This document shows, piece after piece, positions 1-8,063 of a stretch of 25,587 nt of DNA. The stretch covers positions 1-25,587 of the forward strand of contig UQSH01000021.1 in NCBI GenBank assembly GCA_900543795.1. Direction: 5' to 3'. Below the pieces are notes generated by a model, which saw nothing but the letters and a program-made list of their open reading frames with translations, made no database searches and was not told where the DNA came from. The stretch comes from an uncultured Oscillospiraceae bacterium. GTDB taxonomy: Bacteria; Bacillota; Clostridia; Oscillospirales; Acutalibacteraceae. A program made the position numbers and the translations under genes. How positions within the stretch are numbered: position 1 is the first letter of the stretch; every line of letters begins with the position of its first letter.

Positions 1-51
1 GTAAGGGCAATATCTGCCACGCTAAACCGTGGTTCGGATTATTACCGTTAC
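1..51. repeat. Imperfect palindrome downstream of murG
   Basis: The first 51 bases form a long imperfect inverted repeat centred on a perfect 5-bp stem (17-21 with 28-32, loop 22-27). Outer arms also pair: 6-11 with 41-46 (one G-U in the RNA) and 1-4 with 48-51. It starts just past the murG stop codon and has no U-tract on the minus strand within view, so it is not an obvious intrinsic terminator. It may be a repeat-type palindrome, an mRNA 3'-end structure or part of a larger element cut by the window edge. Confidence 0.4.
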
Positions 52-52
52 C

Positions 53-1174
53 CTAGCTATGCTCTGCGAGTGAAACAATGATTTCGGCAATGCGCTCTCT
101 TGAATCGCTGACAGACATTGCCCTTGCGTTTTCTTCTATTTGCTTTAGCTCTGCCTTATCGGATAGCAGACTGTTTATCATATTATTAAGGCTTTCGCTG
201 TTTAAATCCTTTTCCTCAAGAATGCGTGCGGCGTTTCTGTTAACAAGTGCCATTGCATTATGATACTGATGATTTTCGGCAACATAGGGGCTTGGAATAA
301 GAACGGAGGCTTTGCCGAGCGCTTCAATTTCCGAAAGCGATGACGCACCTGCCCTGCCGATAACCAAATCTGCGGCAGACATACAAACATCCATATTATC
401 TATATACTGCCTAACCTCAACCGTTCCCTTTTTACCGTTTACGAAGCCTGCCTTTTCAAATTTTTCAAGGTATTCTCCGCCGTTTGTTCCAACGGAATGA
501 ATGTGATAATACCTTTCGCTTTCGGCATTTTCAAGAAGAATACCAAGCATTGCCTCGTTCAACGGCTTTGCACCGAGCGAGCCGCCGAAGGACAAAACAA
601 ACGGTTTATCGCCGAAGCCGAGCTCTGCGCGTGAAAATTCCTTATCAGCTTTAAGAATTTCTCCTCTGACGGGCAGCCCCGTTACAACAGGCTTACTTTT
701 AGAATCAAGATGCTTTGCCGCATCCTCAACCGTCAACATAACCCTGTCAACATGCTTTGCGAGAGTTTTATTTGTTATACCCGGATAAGCATTCTGCTCG
801 TGAATACAGGTTGGAACTTTAAGCGCAACAGCCTGTTCGAGCACGGGGCCCGAAACATATCCGCCGAAGCCGACGCAAACATCGGGATTAAATTCCTTGA
901 TGATTTTTTTACTGTCATTCCCCGACTTAATAAGCTTGCCGACCGTTTTAACATTATGCGCAATTGCCGAGGGACTGAACGAACGGCGAAAGCCGCTTAT
1001 ATCTATTGTTTTAAAATCAAATCCTGCATTCGGAACAAGGCGTGCCTCCATATGATCCTTTGTGCCGACAAAGAGAATTTGCGAGTCGGGATATTTTTCT
1101 TTTATATACGAAGCAACTGCAAGCGCAGGGTTTATATGGCCTGCCGTTCCGCCTGCCGCAAAAAGAATTTTCAT
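53..1174 (-). CDS. murG: UDP-GlcNAc:undecaprenyl-PP-MurNAc-pentapeptide GlcNAc transferase MurG
   Basis: MurG adds GlcNAc to lipid I to make lipid II on the cytoplasmic face of the membrane, the last intracellular step of peptidoglycan precursor synthesis. The 373-residue protein has the family length and GT-B layout. The N-terminal glycine-rich loop GGTAGH is at residues 8-13, with HEQN near 125-128 and FGGSLGAK near 196. The C-terminal donor-binding stretch runs from GRAGASS (273) through SEIEALG, followed by the NHQ at 301-303. The ATG start has an AAAGGG Shine-Dalgarno site six bases upstream. It follows ftsW by 12 bases and is therefore almost certainly in the same transcript. The gene ends in TAG and is complete. 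Confidence 0.96.
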   Translation of the reverse strand: MKILFAAGGTAGHINPALAVASYIKEKYPDSQILFVGTKDHMEARLVPNAGFDFKTIDISGFRRSFSPSAIAHNVKTVGKLIKSGNDSKKIIKEFNPDVCVGFGGYVSGPVLEQAVALKVPTCIHEQNAYPGITNKTLAKHVDRVMLTVEDAAKHLDSKSKPVVTGLPVRGEILKADKEFSRAELGFGDKPFVLSFGGSLGAKPLNEAMLGILLENAESERYYHIHSVGTNGGEYLEKFEKAGFVNGKKGTVEVRQYIDNMDVCMSAADLVIGRAGASSLSEIEALGKASVLIPSPYVAENHQYHNAMALVNRNAARILEEKDLNSESLNNMINSLLSDKAELKQIEENARAMSVSDSRERIAEIIVSLAEHS

Positions 1175-1186
1175 ATCTTTCCCTTT

Positions 1187-2500
1187 CTATTCATCTATTT
1201 GAACCTTTTTTTGATTTGACCTTCTTGAAATTGCAAGAACCACTCCCATTTCAAACAAAAGCATTATGAGTGCCGTTCCTCCGTAGCTGAAAAACGGAAG
1301 TGATATGCCCGTGTTTGGAATTGAATCTGTTACAACAAGAATATTAAAAGCAACCTGAACGCCAACCTGAGTTATAATTCCGATAACCGTTAAGGAAGCA
1401 AATTTATCATTTATTCTTAAAGCGATTATAAATCCTCTGATAACAAGAGCTGCGAAAAGGAGAATGATAAACACGGCTCCTATAAATCCGAGCTCCTCGC
1501 AAACGATTGAGAAAATAAAGTCATTTTGCGGTTCCGAAACATACATATACTTTTGCTTTGAATTTCCGAGGCCAACACCGAAAAGTCCTCCCGAGCCTAT
1601 TGCATAAAGCGAATTGTTTGTTTGCCATCTTGCGCCGAGTGGCTCAAAATCCTTATTGGTGAATGCTTCAAGCTTTGTTTGAATATATTTCGGGAATATT
1701 TCGGGGAACATCAAAACCGCAAAAACAAGAGCGACAACAAGTCCTAAAAGCAAAAGCATTATTTTTTTGTTTGAACCGCCTGCAAGCATAAGCGAAAAGC
1801 CGATTACGCCAACGATAATTGTTCCCGACATATGATTTTCAAGCAAAATAAGCAAACAGAATATTCCGATGATAATACCGGGATATATAAAGCCATATTT
1901 AAATTTCTTTATTTTAGCCGCAAACATACTGAAATATGACGCAAGAGTTACTACGAGAGTAAACTTTGCAACATCGGACGGTTGAAACTGCCCTATACCC
2001 GGAACTCTTATATATCTTTTGAACTGTTCGCCCTCATCGGTTGCTACATTAGTGTGATAAAACAAAACAAGCACAAGCAAAAAGAGAGTTACCGCAAGAA
2101 GATAAGGGGTTATTGCTTTAAATATTTTGAAATTAAGCTTTGAAACAACAAGCATAATTATTACGCCTGCAGCCGCAAAGATAAACTGCTTCAAAAAGAA
2201 ATGATACGAATCTCCGTACTTAAAATAAGCATAAGGATAGGAGGCGGAAAAAAGCATAACAAGCCCGACAGAAAGAATTATTATAACAAGGGCGAAGAAA
2301 GGAACATCAAAGCCGCCTGTTATAAATATATCGGATTTTCTTAAGCCTGCAAAGCTTCTTTCGGGCTTAACAACCGTTGAAGCCGCAGTTGACCTTGCAT
2401 ACTGTGCTTTCCTGCGTGGCTTTCTTTTGCCCTTTTTATTTTCCCCGCCGTTATCGTCATTATCTCTGTATATAACGGGAGGTGTTAATTTTTCAGGCAT
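1187..2500 (-). CDS. ftsW: FtsW/RodA/SpoVE-family lipid II polymerase (SEDS glycosyltransferase)
   Basis: SEDS-family multi-spanning membrane protein that polymerises lipid II into glycan strands together with a class B PBP. Here the likely partner is the PBP encoded at 5227-7440. About ten hydrophobic segments follow a long, basic cytoplasmic N-terminus rich in Lys/Arg. Family hallmarks are ENHMSGT in the middle, SEPQNDFIFSIVCEELGF and, near the C-terminus, PNTGISLPFFSYGG. An in-frame ATG at 2512 exists, but its AAAGG lies only two bases upstream. The ATG at 2500 has GGGA six bases upstream and gives 437 residues, so it is preferred. The start lies inside a structured repeat that could control its translation. 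It could equally be called SpoVE; the sequence alone does not separate the two. Confidence 0.93.
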   Translation of the reverse strand: MPEKLTPPVIYRDNDDNGGENKKGKRKPRRKAQYARSTAASTVVKPERSFAGLRKSDIFITGGFDVPFFALVIIILSVGLVMLFSASYPYAYFKYGDSYHFFLKQFIFAAAGVIIMLVVSKLNFKIFKAITPYLLAVTLFLLVLVLFYHTNVATDEGEQFKRYIRVPGIGQFQPSDVAKFTLVVTLASYFSMFAAKIKKFKYGFIYPGIIIGIFCLLILLENHMSGTIIVGVIGFSLMLAGGSNKKIMLLLLGLVVALVFAVLMFPEIFPKYIQTKLEAFTNKDFEPLGARWQTNNSLYAIGSGGLFGVGLGNSKQKYMYVSEPQNDFIFSIVCEELGFIGAVFIILLFAALVIRGFIIALRINDKFASLTVIGIITQVGVQVAFNILVVTDSIPNTGISLPFFSYGGTALIMLLFEMGVVLAISRRSNQKKVQIDE

Positions 2501-2503
2501 ATA

Positions 2504-2664
2504 AATTCCCATAGCCTTTCCGGCTACAAATAGTTTATTAAAAATCCCAACACCTTATTGTAGCCGGATAAGGCGTATAATGGGAATTCAGCCATCTCAA
2601 AATTATGCCAAAGGCAAATTTTGAGGGCAATACAATAGGAATAGTGTGATTTTTCACACTATCC
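2504..2664 (-). repeat. Three-hairpin intergenic element between mraY and ftsW
   Basis: The gap between mraY and ftsW is filled with stem-loops. Read in transcript order, hairpin 1 is 2641-2649 with 2654-2662, a perfect 9-bp stem with a four-base loop. Hairpin 2 is 2596-2604 with 2617-2625 plus 2606-2609 with 2613-2616, a triloop with one bulged base. Hairpin 3 is a large imperfect inverted repeat, 2504-2528 with 2558-2588, whose 11-bp core (2518-2528 with 2558-2568) is perfect. The left arm runs over the first ATG of ftsW. murD is often found in this position in dcw clusters. A dispersed palindromic (MITE-like) repeat or a structured leader RNA would both fit. Confidence 0.6.
2540..2585 (-). 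promoter_or_regulatory. Terminator-like hairpin with competing fold (candidate attenuator of ftsW)
   Basis: In the minus-strand RNA, bases 2575-2568 pair with 2558-2551 (8 bp including one G-U). Outer bases 2585-2581 pair with 2549-2545, and five U residues follow (2544-2540). The nine-base loop (2567-2559) is exactly complementary to 2527-2519, just before the ftsW start. The terminator-like fold and the fold that covers the ftsW start are therefore mutually exclusive, unless they form a pseudoknot. Regulation is inferred from the pairing pattern only. Confidence 0.4.
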
Positions 2665-2686
2665 GCTCCTTTAAATTGACTAATAA

Positions 2687-3739
2687 TTATCTGACTGCGT
2701 TGCCGAAGTATTCAAGCACAACTGCAATTAAGCAGCCGATTGCGTTCACCGCCGAAAACACAACGCAGATTTTCTTTTCCTTCCAGCCGCACATTTCAAA
2801 ATGATGATGAATGGGAGCCATTTTGAATATACGCTTTCCGTGGGTTATTTTGAAATATCCGATTTGGATAATATCGCTCATAGTTTCGCAAACATAAACA
2901 ATTCCTATCGGAAGAAGCAGCAATGGGCATTTAATCATATATCCGATTGCCGCAACAAGTCCGCCGAGGAAAAGCGAGCCCGTGTCGCCCATAAAGGTTT
3001 TTGCGGGATTCCAATTCCAGCAAAGGAAGCCGAGAACGCCGCCGAGCAGAGCACCCGAAAGAATGCCGAGACCTGCATATCCCTGAATATATGAGAATAC
3101 TATTGCAGTTACGGCAACAGTTGCAGTTACGGATGAGCAAAGCCCGTCTATTCCGTCTGTTAAATTTACGGAATTAACACATCCGTAAATAATAACAATA
3201 GAAAGTGCCCAAAAAACAATGCCCGTAAAAATGTTTTTTGAAAAATCAACTGCGCCTACAAAAGGAATATACCAAACGGTATTTTTAGAAATCCAAAGCG
3301 TTAAAACAAAGCCGAGAGTCATTATAAGCTGGCCGAGAGACTTTTGCTTTGCGGTTAAGCCTTCGTTTCTTTTCTTCTTAATCTTAATATAATCATCGAA
3401 AAAGCCAACAGTTCCGCAGCCTAATGCAAGAATTAACCCTGCTATAACAAGGATATTTTCTCTTCCTGTTAAAATTGCCGAATAATCGCTTTCAAGGTTT
3501 CCGCCCGAAAAAACGAAAATTAAAGCGGAGACCGCAAAGGAAGCAATTATTCCGATAATAAACATCAAGCCGCCCATATTCGGAGTGCCTTGCTTTGATT
3601 TGTGCCACGAGGGACCTATATCAAGAATGGTTTGACCGAATTTAAGCTTACGAAGCCACGGAATAATAACAAAGCCAAGCCCTGCGGTTATTGCAAATGC
3701 AATGATAATGCTTATAATTACTGCAACGGTATTGCTCAT
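2687..3739 (-). CDS. mraY: Phospho-N-acetylmuramoyl-pentapeptide transferase MraY
   Basis: MraY transfers phospho-MurNAc-pentapeptide from UDP to undecaprenyl phosphate, giving lipid I, the first membrane step of peptidoglycan synthesis. The 350-residue polytopic protein carries all the family landmarks. These are the Asp pair at 115-116 (FFDDY), NLTDGIDG at 192-199, MGDTGS around 250-255 and the MAPIHHHFE histidine motif (His 311-313). The ATG start has AAGGTGGG eight bases upstream. It follows murE by 31 bases without the murF that often lies between them. Downstream, before ftsW, lies a structured 174-base gap. Confidence 0.97.
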   Translation of the reverse strand: MSNTVAVIISIIIAFAITAGLGFVIIPWLRKLKFGQTILDIGPSWHKSKQGTPNMGGLMFIIGIIASFAVSALIFVFSGGNLESDYSAILTGRENILVIAGLILALGCGTVGFFDDYIKIKKKRNEGLTAKQKSLGQLIMTLGFVLTLWISKNTVWYIPFVGAVDFSKNIFTGIVFWALSIVIIYGCVNSVNLTDGIDGLCSSVTATVAVTAIVFSYIQGYAGLGILSGALLGGVLGFLCWNWNPAKTFMGDTGSLFLGGLVAAIGYMIKCPLLLLPIGIVYVCETMSDIIQIGYFKITHGKRIFKMAPIHHHFEMCGWKEKKICVVFSAVNAIGCLIAVVLEYFGNAVR

Positions 3740-3770
3740 TTAGTTTTCCCACCTTTTCAATTCCTTGAAT

Positions 3771-5198
3771 TTATTTTTTCAATATATCGGCAACAACTTC
3801 TCTTTCGTCAAAATGAATTGTTCCCGTTGGAAGAATTTGATAAGTTTCGTGTCCCTTACCTGCAAGAAGAATAATATCATCCTTTTGGGCATTCTCAAGC
3901 GCCCATTTGATTGCTTCCCTTCTGTTTTCAACAACAACATAAGGAGTTGAAACGCCCTTCATACCTTCAAGGATATCCTCAATAATTTTTGACGGATTTT
4001 CAGAGCGCGGATTATCAGAGGTTACAACGCAGAAATCGGAAAGCTCTGCGGCAATTTTTCCCATTATGGGACGCTTTGTTCTGTCTCTGTCGCCGCCGCA
4101 GCCAAAAACGGTTACTATTCTTTTTTTTGCAATTTCACGAAGAGAGGAAATTATATTTTCAAGTCCGTCCGGAGAATGTGCATAGTCGATTATAACGGTA
4201 TAATCGGTATCTGTTGGCACAACCTCTATTCTGCCCTTAACTCCGTTTGATTTTGAAATTGCAGTTAAAACCTCCTCAAAGGAAATTCCAAGGGTTAACG
4301 CTATTGCCGCTGCGCAAAGAGAATTATAAACAGAGAAGCGTCCCGGTATCGGACAGTTTACTCTGCCGATAAGCTCGCTGACAAGATCATATTCAACGCC
4401 GTTTGATTTGAATTTAACATTCTTTGCAACATAATCCGCATTATTAGTATTTACCGCATAAGAAACAACCTTGCAATTAAGTCCGCTGACAATTTTAAGT
4501 CCGTTTTCATCATCGGCATTAGTTACCGCAATTGAAGAATTTTCAAAAAGTATTCTCTTGGAGTTGAAATAGTTTTCCCAGGTTTTATGATAATCAAGAT
4601 GGTCTTGGGTTAAATTTGTAAATGCGCCTATTTCAAAGTTAAGTCCGTTTACCCTGCCCTGTGCAAGAGCCTGTGAGGAAACCTCCATAACGCAATATTC
4701 GCAATCAGCCTTAACCATTAGGCTGAAAAGATGCTGAAGCTCATAGGCATCGGGCGTTGTGTATTTAGCGGGATAAACCTCGTCGCAAACCATATTTTGC
4801 ACCGTTCCGATAAGACCGACCTTTTTGCCTGCGCCTTCAAGAATTTGCTTTATAAGAAATGTTGTTGTTGTTTTTCCGTTTGTTCCCGTTAAGCCGATTA
4901 ATTTAAGCTTTTTTGCAGGGTGTGAAAAAAAGTTTGCACAAATAACGGAATAAGCCTCTCTTGTGTTTGAAACAATTATTTGATTTTCAAGGCCTAAATC
5001 CTTTTCGCAAACAACGGCGCGTGCTCCATTTTCAAGCATTTCCTTTGCAACCGAATGTCCGTCAAAGGTGTTTCCCTTTATGCAAACGAAGAGAAATCCC
5101 TCACGAACAAGCCTTGAATCCTGCGTTACATCAACTATTTCGCAGTCTGCAAAGCTGTTTTTAACATCTGCATTTTTCAGTAATTCGGATAATTTCAT
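3771..5198 (-). CDS. murE: UDP-MurNAc-tripeptide synthetase MurE (meso-DAP adding)
   Basis: MurE is a cytoplasmic ATP-dependent amide ligase that adds the third residue of the peptidoglycan stem peptide to UDP-MurNAc-L-Ala-D-Glu. The 475-residue protein has the ATP loop TGTNGKTT at 104-111 and the Mur-ligase lysine (candidate carbamoylated Lys214, in NSKRILF). It also has the specificity motif DNPR at 395-398, followed by SENP. DNPR marks enzymes that use meso-diaminopimelate; lysine-adding enzymes lack it. The organism is therefore predicted to have DAP-type peptidoglycan. The start has a G-rich Shine-Dalgarno site eight bases upstream, and the gene follows the PBP gene by 28 bases. Confidence 0.96.
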   Translation of the reverse strand: MKLSELLKNADVKNSFADCEIVDVTQDSRLVREGFLFVCIKGNTFDGHSVAKEMLENGARAVVCEKDLGLENQIIVSNTREAYSVICANFFSHPAKKLKLIGLTGTNGKTTTTFLIKQILEGAGKKVGLIGTVQNMVCDEVYPAKYTTPDAYELQHLFSLMVKADCEYCVMEVSSQALAQGRVNGLNFEIGAFTNLTQDHLDYHKTWENYFNSKRILFENSSIAVTNADDENGLKIVSGLNCKVVSYAVNTNNADYVAKNVKFKSNGVEYDLVSELIGRVNCPIPGRFSVYNSLCAAAIALTLGISFEEVLTAISKSNGVKGRIEVVPTDTDYTVIIDYAHSPDGLENIISSLREIAKKRIVTVFGCGGDRDRTKRPIMGKIAAELSDFCVVTSDNPRSENPSKIIEDILEGMKGVSTPYVVVENRREAIKWALENAQKDDIILLAGKGHETYQILPTGTIHFDEREVVADILKK

Positions 5199-5226
5199 TT
5201 GAATTCCCCCAAGAGTAATATAATTA

Positions 5227-7440
5227 TCAGTCCAAAACGGCCTGAGTTGATTTGAATGAAACCGTTATAACAGTGCCTATTTCAACCTCGGAATCTGCCG
5301 CCTCGCTTTGCTTATATGCAACAACAAGAGCATTATTGGCAGAATTGCCTGATATTTCAAGATTAAGATTGTTTTCGGCGGCAAGCTTATTCGCCTGCGA
5401 AACAGTTAATCCTTTAAAATCGGGAACCTTAACTGTTTGCTTTTCCGTGTTTTCCGTATAAAGAACAACCCTTCCGCCCAAAGGCACCGTACTGCTTGAA
5501 TTAGGCGACTGCTTTGTTACTGCCTTTCCGTTTCCGATAACCTTAACCTCGAGGCCTGCATTCTTTATTTCGTTTTTCGCCGTATCAACGGCTTTTCCGA
5601 TAACATTCGGAGCTTTAACCGAAAGCTTTTCCTTTTCCTCGTCTGTATATTTAGGCTCTACTCCGAGCACATTCATAGCTTCCTCGATAACAGTTGCGGC
5701 AATCGGAGCGCAGATAGCGCCGCCGCCGAGGTCAACGCTTGGCTCATCGCATATAATAAGCATTGCAATCTGCGGATTATCCGACGGAGCAATTGCGGCA
5801 AAGGAAACGATATACTTGTTTTTTTCGCCCTCCTTGGATTCTCCGAGCTTAGTTGAGGTTCCTGTTTTTCCGCCTACATTATAGCCGGCAACATAGCCGT
5901 TCTTACCTGTTCCGTTATCAACAACCGATTGCATCATTGTGCAAACCTTATTTGCAGTATCCTCGCTTATAACCTGCCTAACAACAGTTGGCTGGGTTTT
6001 GGAAACGGTGTTGCCGTTATCATCCTTTATTTCGGATACAACATAGGGCTTTAAAAGCTTTCCGCCGTTTGCAATTGCGCAAAGCCCGGTGCAAACCTGA
6101 ATTGGAGTTAAGCTGTTTGTTTGACCGAACGAAGCAGAGGAAAGCTCAACAATTCCGTATTGCTTTTCCTGGTAATACTGCGGATTTGCCTCACCGGGAA
6201 GATCTATTCCCGTTTTTTGTGTAAAGCCGAAGCCGTCAAAATATTTGAAATAATTATGAACTCCGAGGCGCTGACCTATCGTTATGAAAAACGGGTTGCA
6301 GGAATTTTCAAGTCCCTGCGTTAAGGTTTGAGTGCCGTGGCCGGCATGGTAATGGCAGTTCATTCTGTACTTATCAACCTGAATTGAGCCTGTGCAGGTA
6401 TATGTTGTGTCCATAGAAACAACATTTTCTTCGAGTGCGGCACACGCCATAAAGGTTTTGAATACCGAGCCCGGAACATAGGTGTCTGACACAACAAAAT
6501 TTCTCCACTGACGCTGGATATATTCGCTTTGCTTTGCCGTTTTCTCCTCTTTATCCTCTGTTTCTTCAATATCCTTTGTGTATTTTTCGTAGGTTATTTC
6601 GTACGGCTCATTGCAATCGTAATTCGGAAGAGAGGCCATTGCAAGCACGGCACCCGAGTTGCAATCCATAACAACTCCGTAGCATCCCTTTGCAGAATAC
6701 TCATCAAGCGTTCTTTTAAGCTCTTTTTCGAGATAATACTGAATAGTTGTGTTTATTGTTAAGTTAATCGAATAACCGTTTTGCGCTTCAACGGAGGTTT
6801 CATAATCGTTTGAAATTGAATTTCCCTTTGAATCCTTTGCGGTTATTGTTCTTCCGTTTACTCCTGTGAGCTCCTCGTTATAATAAGACTCTATACCGGC
6901 AAGACCTTCATCTGCGCCCATAAAGCCGATAACCGAGGAAGCAAGAGAGCCGTAAGGATAATATCTTTGTGTTGCCTGCTGAAAGCCTATGCAAAGAGAA
7001 AGCTTATTTTCCGAAACGAAGGATGCAACCTCCTCCTTAACTCTGTTTTCAACATTTTCCTCAACCTTTTGATACTGACTTTCGCTTTTCGTGCTTTTTT
7101 CATAAAGCTCTGCTTTTTTCTCATCATCATATCCAAAAACGCCCGCAAGATAATCAACAATTTTGCTTCTGTTTGAATCGGTTATATTTGACGGGTCTAA
7201 AAAGACTGTCCAAACAGTTGCAGACTGAGCAAGCACATTTCCCTCGCTGTCATAAATCGTTCCTCGCATTGCTTCTATCTCTTTGTCTGACATCTGCTGG
7301 CTTTCCGCCTTATTGGCATATTCCTCGCCTTTAACAATTTGAATGTAGAAAAGGCGTCCCATATCCGCAGTTAAAAGGGCTGCTATAACAAGACCGATTA
7401 TCAAAACTCTTGAAGCAAGACTTTTTCTGAATGTTGACAT
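5227..7440 (-). CDS. Class B penicillin-binding protein with PASTA domains (PBP2B/SpoVD-like transpeptidase)
   Basis: Membrane-anchored transpeptidase that cross-links septal or spore peptidoglycan and normally works with a SEDS polymerase such as FtsW/SpoVE. The 737 residues comprise a short cytoplasmic start, one transmembrane anchor (about 12-31), a PBP dimerisation region (about 50-220) and the transpeptidase domain. The catalytic motifs are intact: SVFK at 325-328 (Ser325 nucleophile), SCN at 380-382 and KTGT at 525-528. Two C-terminal PASTA domains follow, at about 607-663 and 669-731. The Shine-Dalgarno is AAAGGCGG. A promoter-like sequence sits just upstream, so it may have its own transcript inside the dcw operon. 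Whether it serves division or sporulation (SpoVD) cannot be decided from sequence alone. Confidence 0.93.
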   Translation of the reverse strand: MSTFRKSLASRVLIIGLVIAALLTADMGRLFYIQIVKGEEYANKAESQQMSDKEIEAMRGTIYDSEGNVLAQSATVWTVFLDPSNITDSNRSKIVDYLAGVFGYDDEKKAELYEKSTKSESQYQKVEENVENRVKEEVASFVSENKLSLCIGFQQATQRYYPYGSLASSVIGFMGADEGLAGIESYYNEELTGVNGRTITAKDSKGNSISNDYETSVEAQNGYSINLTINTTIQYYLEKELKRTLDEYSAKGCYGVVMDCNSGAVLAMASLPNYDCNEPYEITYEKYTKDIEETEDKEEKTAKQSEYIQRQWRNFVVSDTYVPGSVFKTFMACAALEENVVSMDTTYTCTGSIQVDKYRMNCHYHAGHGTQTLTQGLENSCNPFFITIGQRLGVHNYFKYFDGFGFTQKTGIDLPGEANPQYYQEKQYGIVELSSASFGQTNSLTPIQVCTGLCAIANGGKLLKPYVVSEIKDDNGNTVSKTQPTVVRQVISEDTANKVCTMMQSVVDNGTGKNGYVAGYNVGGKTGTSTKLGESKEGEKNKYIVSFAAIAPSDNPQIAMLIICDEPSVDLGGGAICAPIAATVIEEAMNVLGVEPKYTDEEKEKLSVKAPNVIGKAVDTAKNEIKNAGLEVKVIGNGKAVTKQSPNSSSTVPLGGRVVLYTENTEKQTVKVPDFKGLTVSQANKLAAENNLNLEISGNSANNALVVAYKQSEAADSEVEIGTVITVSFKSTQAVLD

Positions 7441-7476
7441 ATTCGCTTCCGCCTTTCTTAACTTTATAATTTATAT

Positions 7477-7505
7477 ATTATAATAATATAGTTTAAGAGA
7501 GTTAA
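7477..7505 (-). promoter_or_regulatory. Candidate internal SigA promoter before the PBP gene
   Basis: On the minus strand, TTAACT (7505-7500) is followed after exactly 17 bases by a perfect TATAAT (7482-7477). The expected transcript starts about 30 bases before the PBP ATG. The -35 lies in one arm of a perfect hairpin. The surrounding sequence is very AT-rich, so a chance match is possible. Confidence 0.4.
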
Positions 7506-7522
7506 GAAAAAACTTAACTCTC
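7497..7522 (-). promoter_or_regulatory. Perfect 10-bp inverted repeat between ftsL and the PBP gene
   Basis: Bases 7497-7506 and 7513-7522 are perfect inverted copies separated by six A (six U in the minus-strand RNA). No U-tract follows the stem, so it is not a standard terminator. The core CTTAAC recurs once more, at 7457-7462, just upstream of the PBP Shine-Dalgarno site. The repeated core therefore flanks the candidate promoter and could be an operator or an mRNA processing site. Confidence 0.45.
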
Positions 7523-7551
7523 AATATAATACTGAACGCTGAATAAAATTA

Positions 7552-8049
7552 TTACTCCTGCGGTGCCTGAGCCTTTGCCTGTGCTCTGTACTGCGCAGAA
7601 TCAATATATCTTATTTGATTTGATTGCAGCCTTGTCATTCCGAGCTTTTCAACCGCATAAGCATCTATCTGCGAAACAGAAACAAGTGCTTCAAGCTCTG
7701 CATTAAGGCTGACATTTTCGCTTTCAGCTATTGCAATATCGGATTTAACAGACGCGATATTCCTCGTTAGCTCATTTTTTTGAACATAAGTGAACAATAC
7801 CGAGAAAAGCATTGCAAACGCAAGAACTGCAACAACAACGATTGTGGCAGCCTGCGAGCGTGCGTGCCTTTGCTCCTTGATAAGCTCGCTCGAGCTTTTC
7901 ATTTTTGTATTTGGACTGACAGTAAATCTTCTTCGCTTTTCGGGACGGAGCTCAGGAGCTGCCGAAGAGCGTGTTTGATTAAACGCATCAAGCGCATAGG
8001 ATGCGTCGGCAGAAAACGAATATCTTCTGAAATCGTTTGATGTAACCAT
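7552..8049 (-). CDS. FtsL-like cell division protein (septum formation initiator family)
   Basis: Small bitopic protein placed exactly where ftsL lies in dcw clusters, between rsmH and the class B PBP gene. FtsL recruits and activates the septal PBP/FtsW pair with DivIC/FtsB. The 165 residues consist of a long basic cytoplasmic tail (1-66), one transmembrane helix (about 67-89), an extracytoplasmic coiled-coil stretch (about 90-125) and a short conserved ending containing VEKLGM. This is the FtsL/FtsB-type layout, though FtsL sequences are poorly conserved, so position carries much of the weight. It has an excellent Shine-Dalgarno site (AAGGAGG, nine bases before the ATG) and sits 14 bases after rsmH. 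Confidence 0.8.
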   Translation of the reverse strand: MVTSNDFRRYSFSADASYALDAFNQTRSSAAPELRPEKRRRFTVSPNTKMKSSSELIKEQRHARSQAATIVVVAVLAFAMLFSVLFTYVQKNELTRNIASVKSDIAIAESENVSLNAELEALVSVSQIDAYAVEKLGMTRLQSNQIRYIDSAQYRAQAKAQAPQE

Positions 8050-8063
8050 AAATTCCGTCCTCC

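Noticed and set aside
710..1219. 169-codon plus-strand ORF
   Set aside because: It lies almost wholly antisense to murG, has an atypical composition rich in Cys, Arg and Ile and no recognisable motif.
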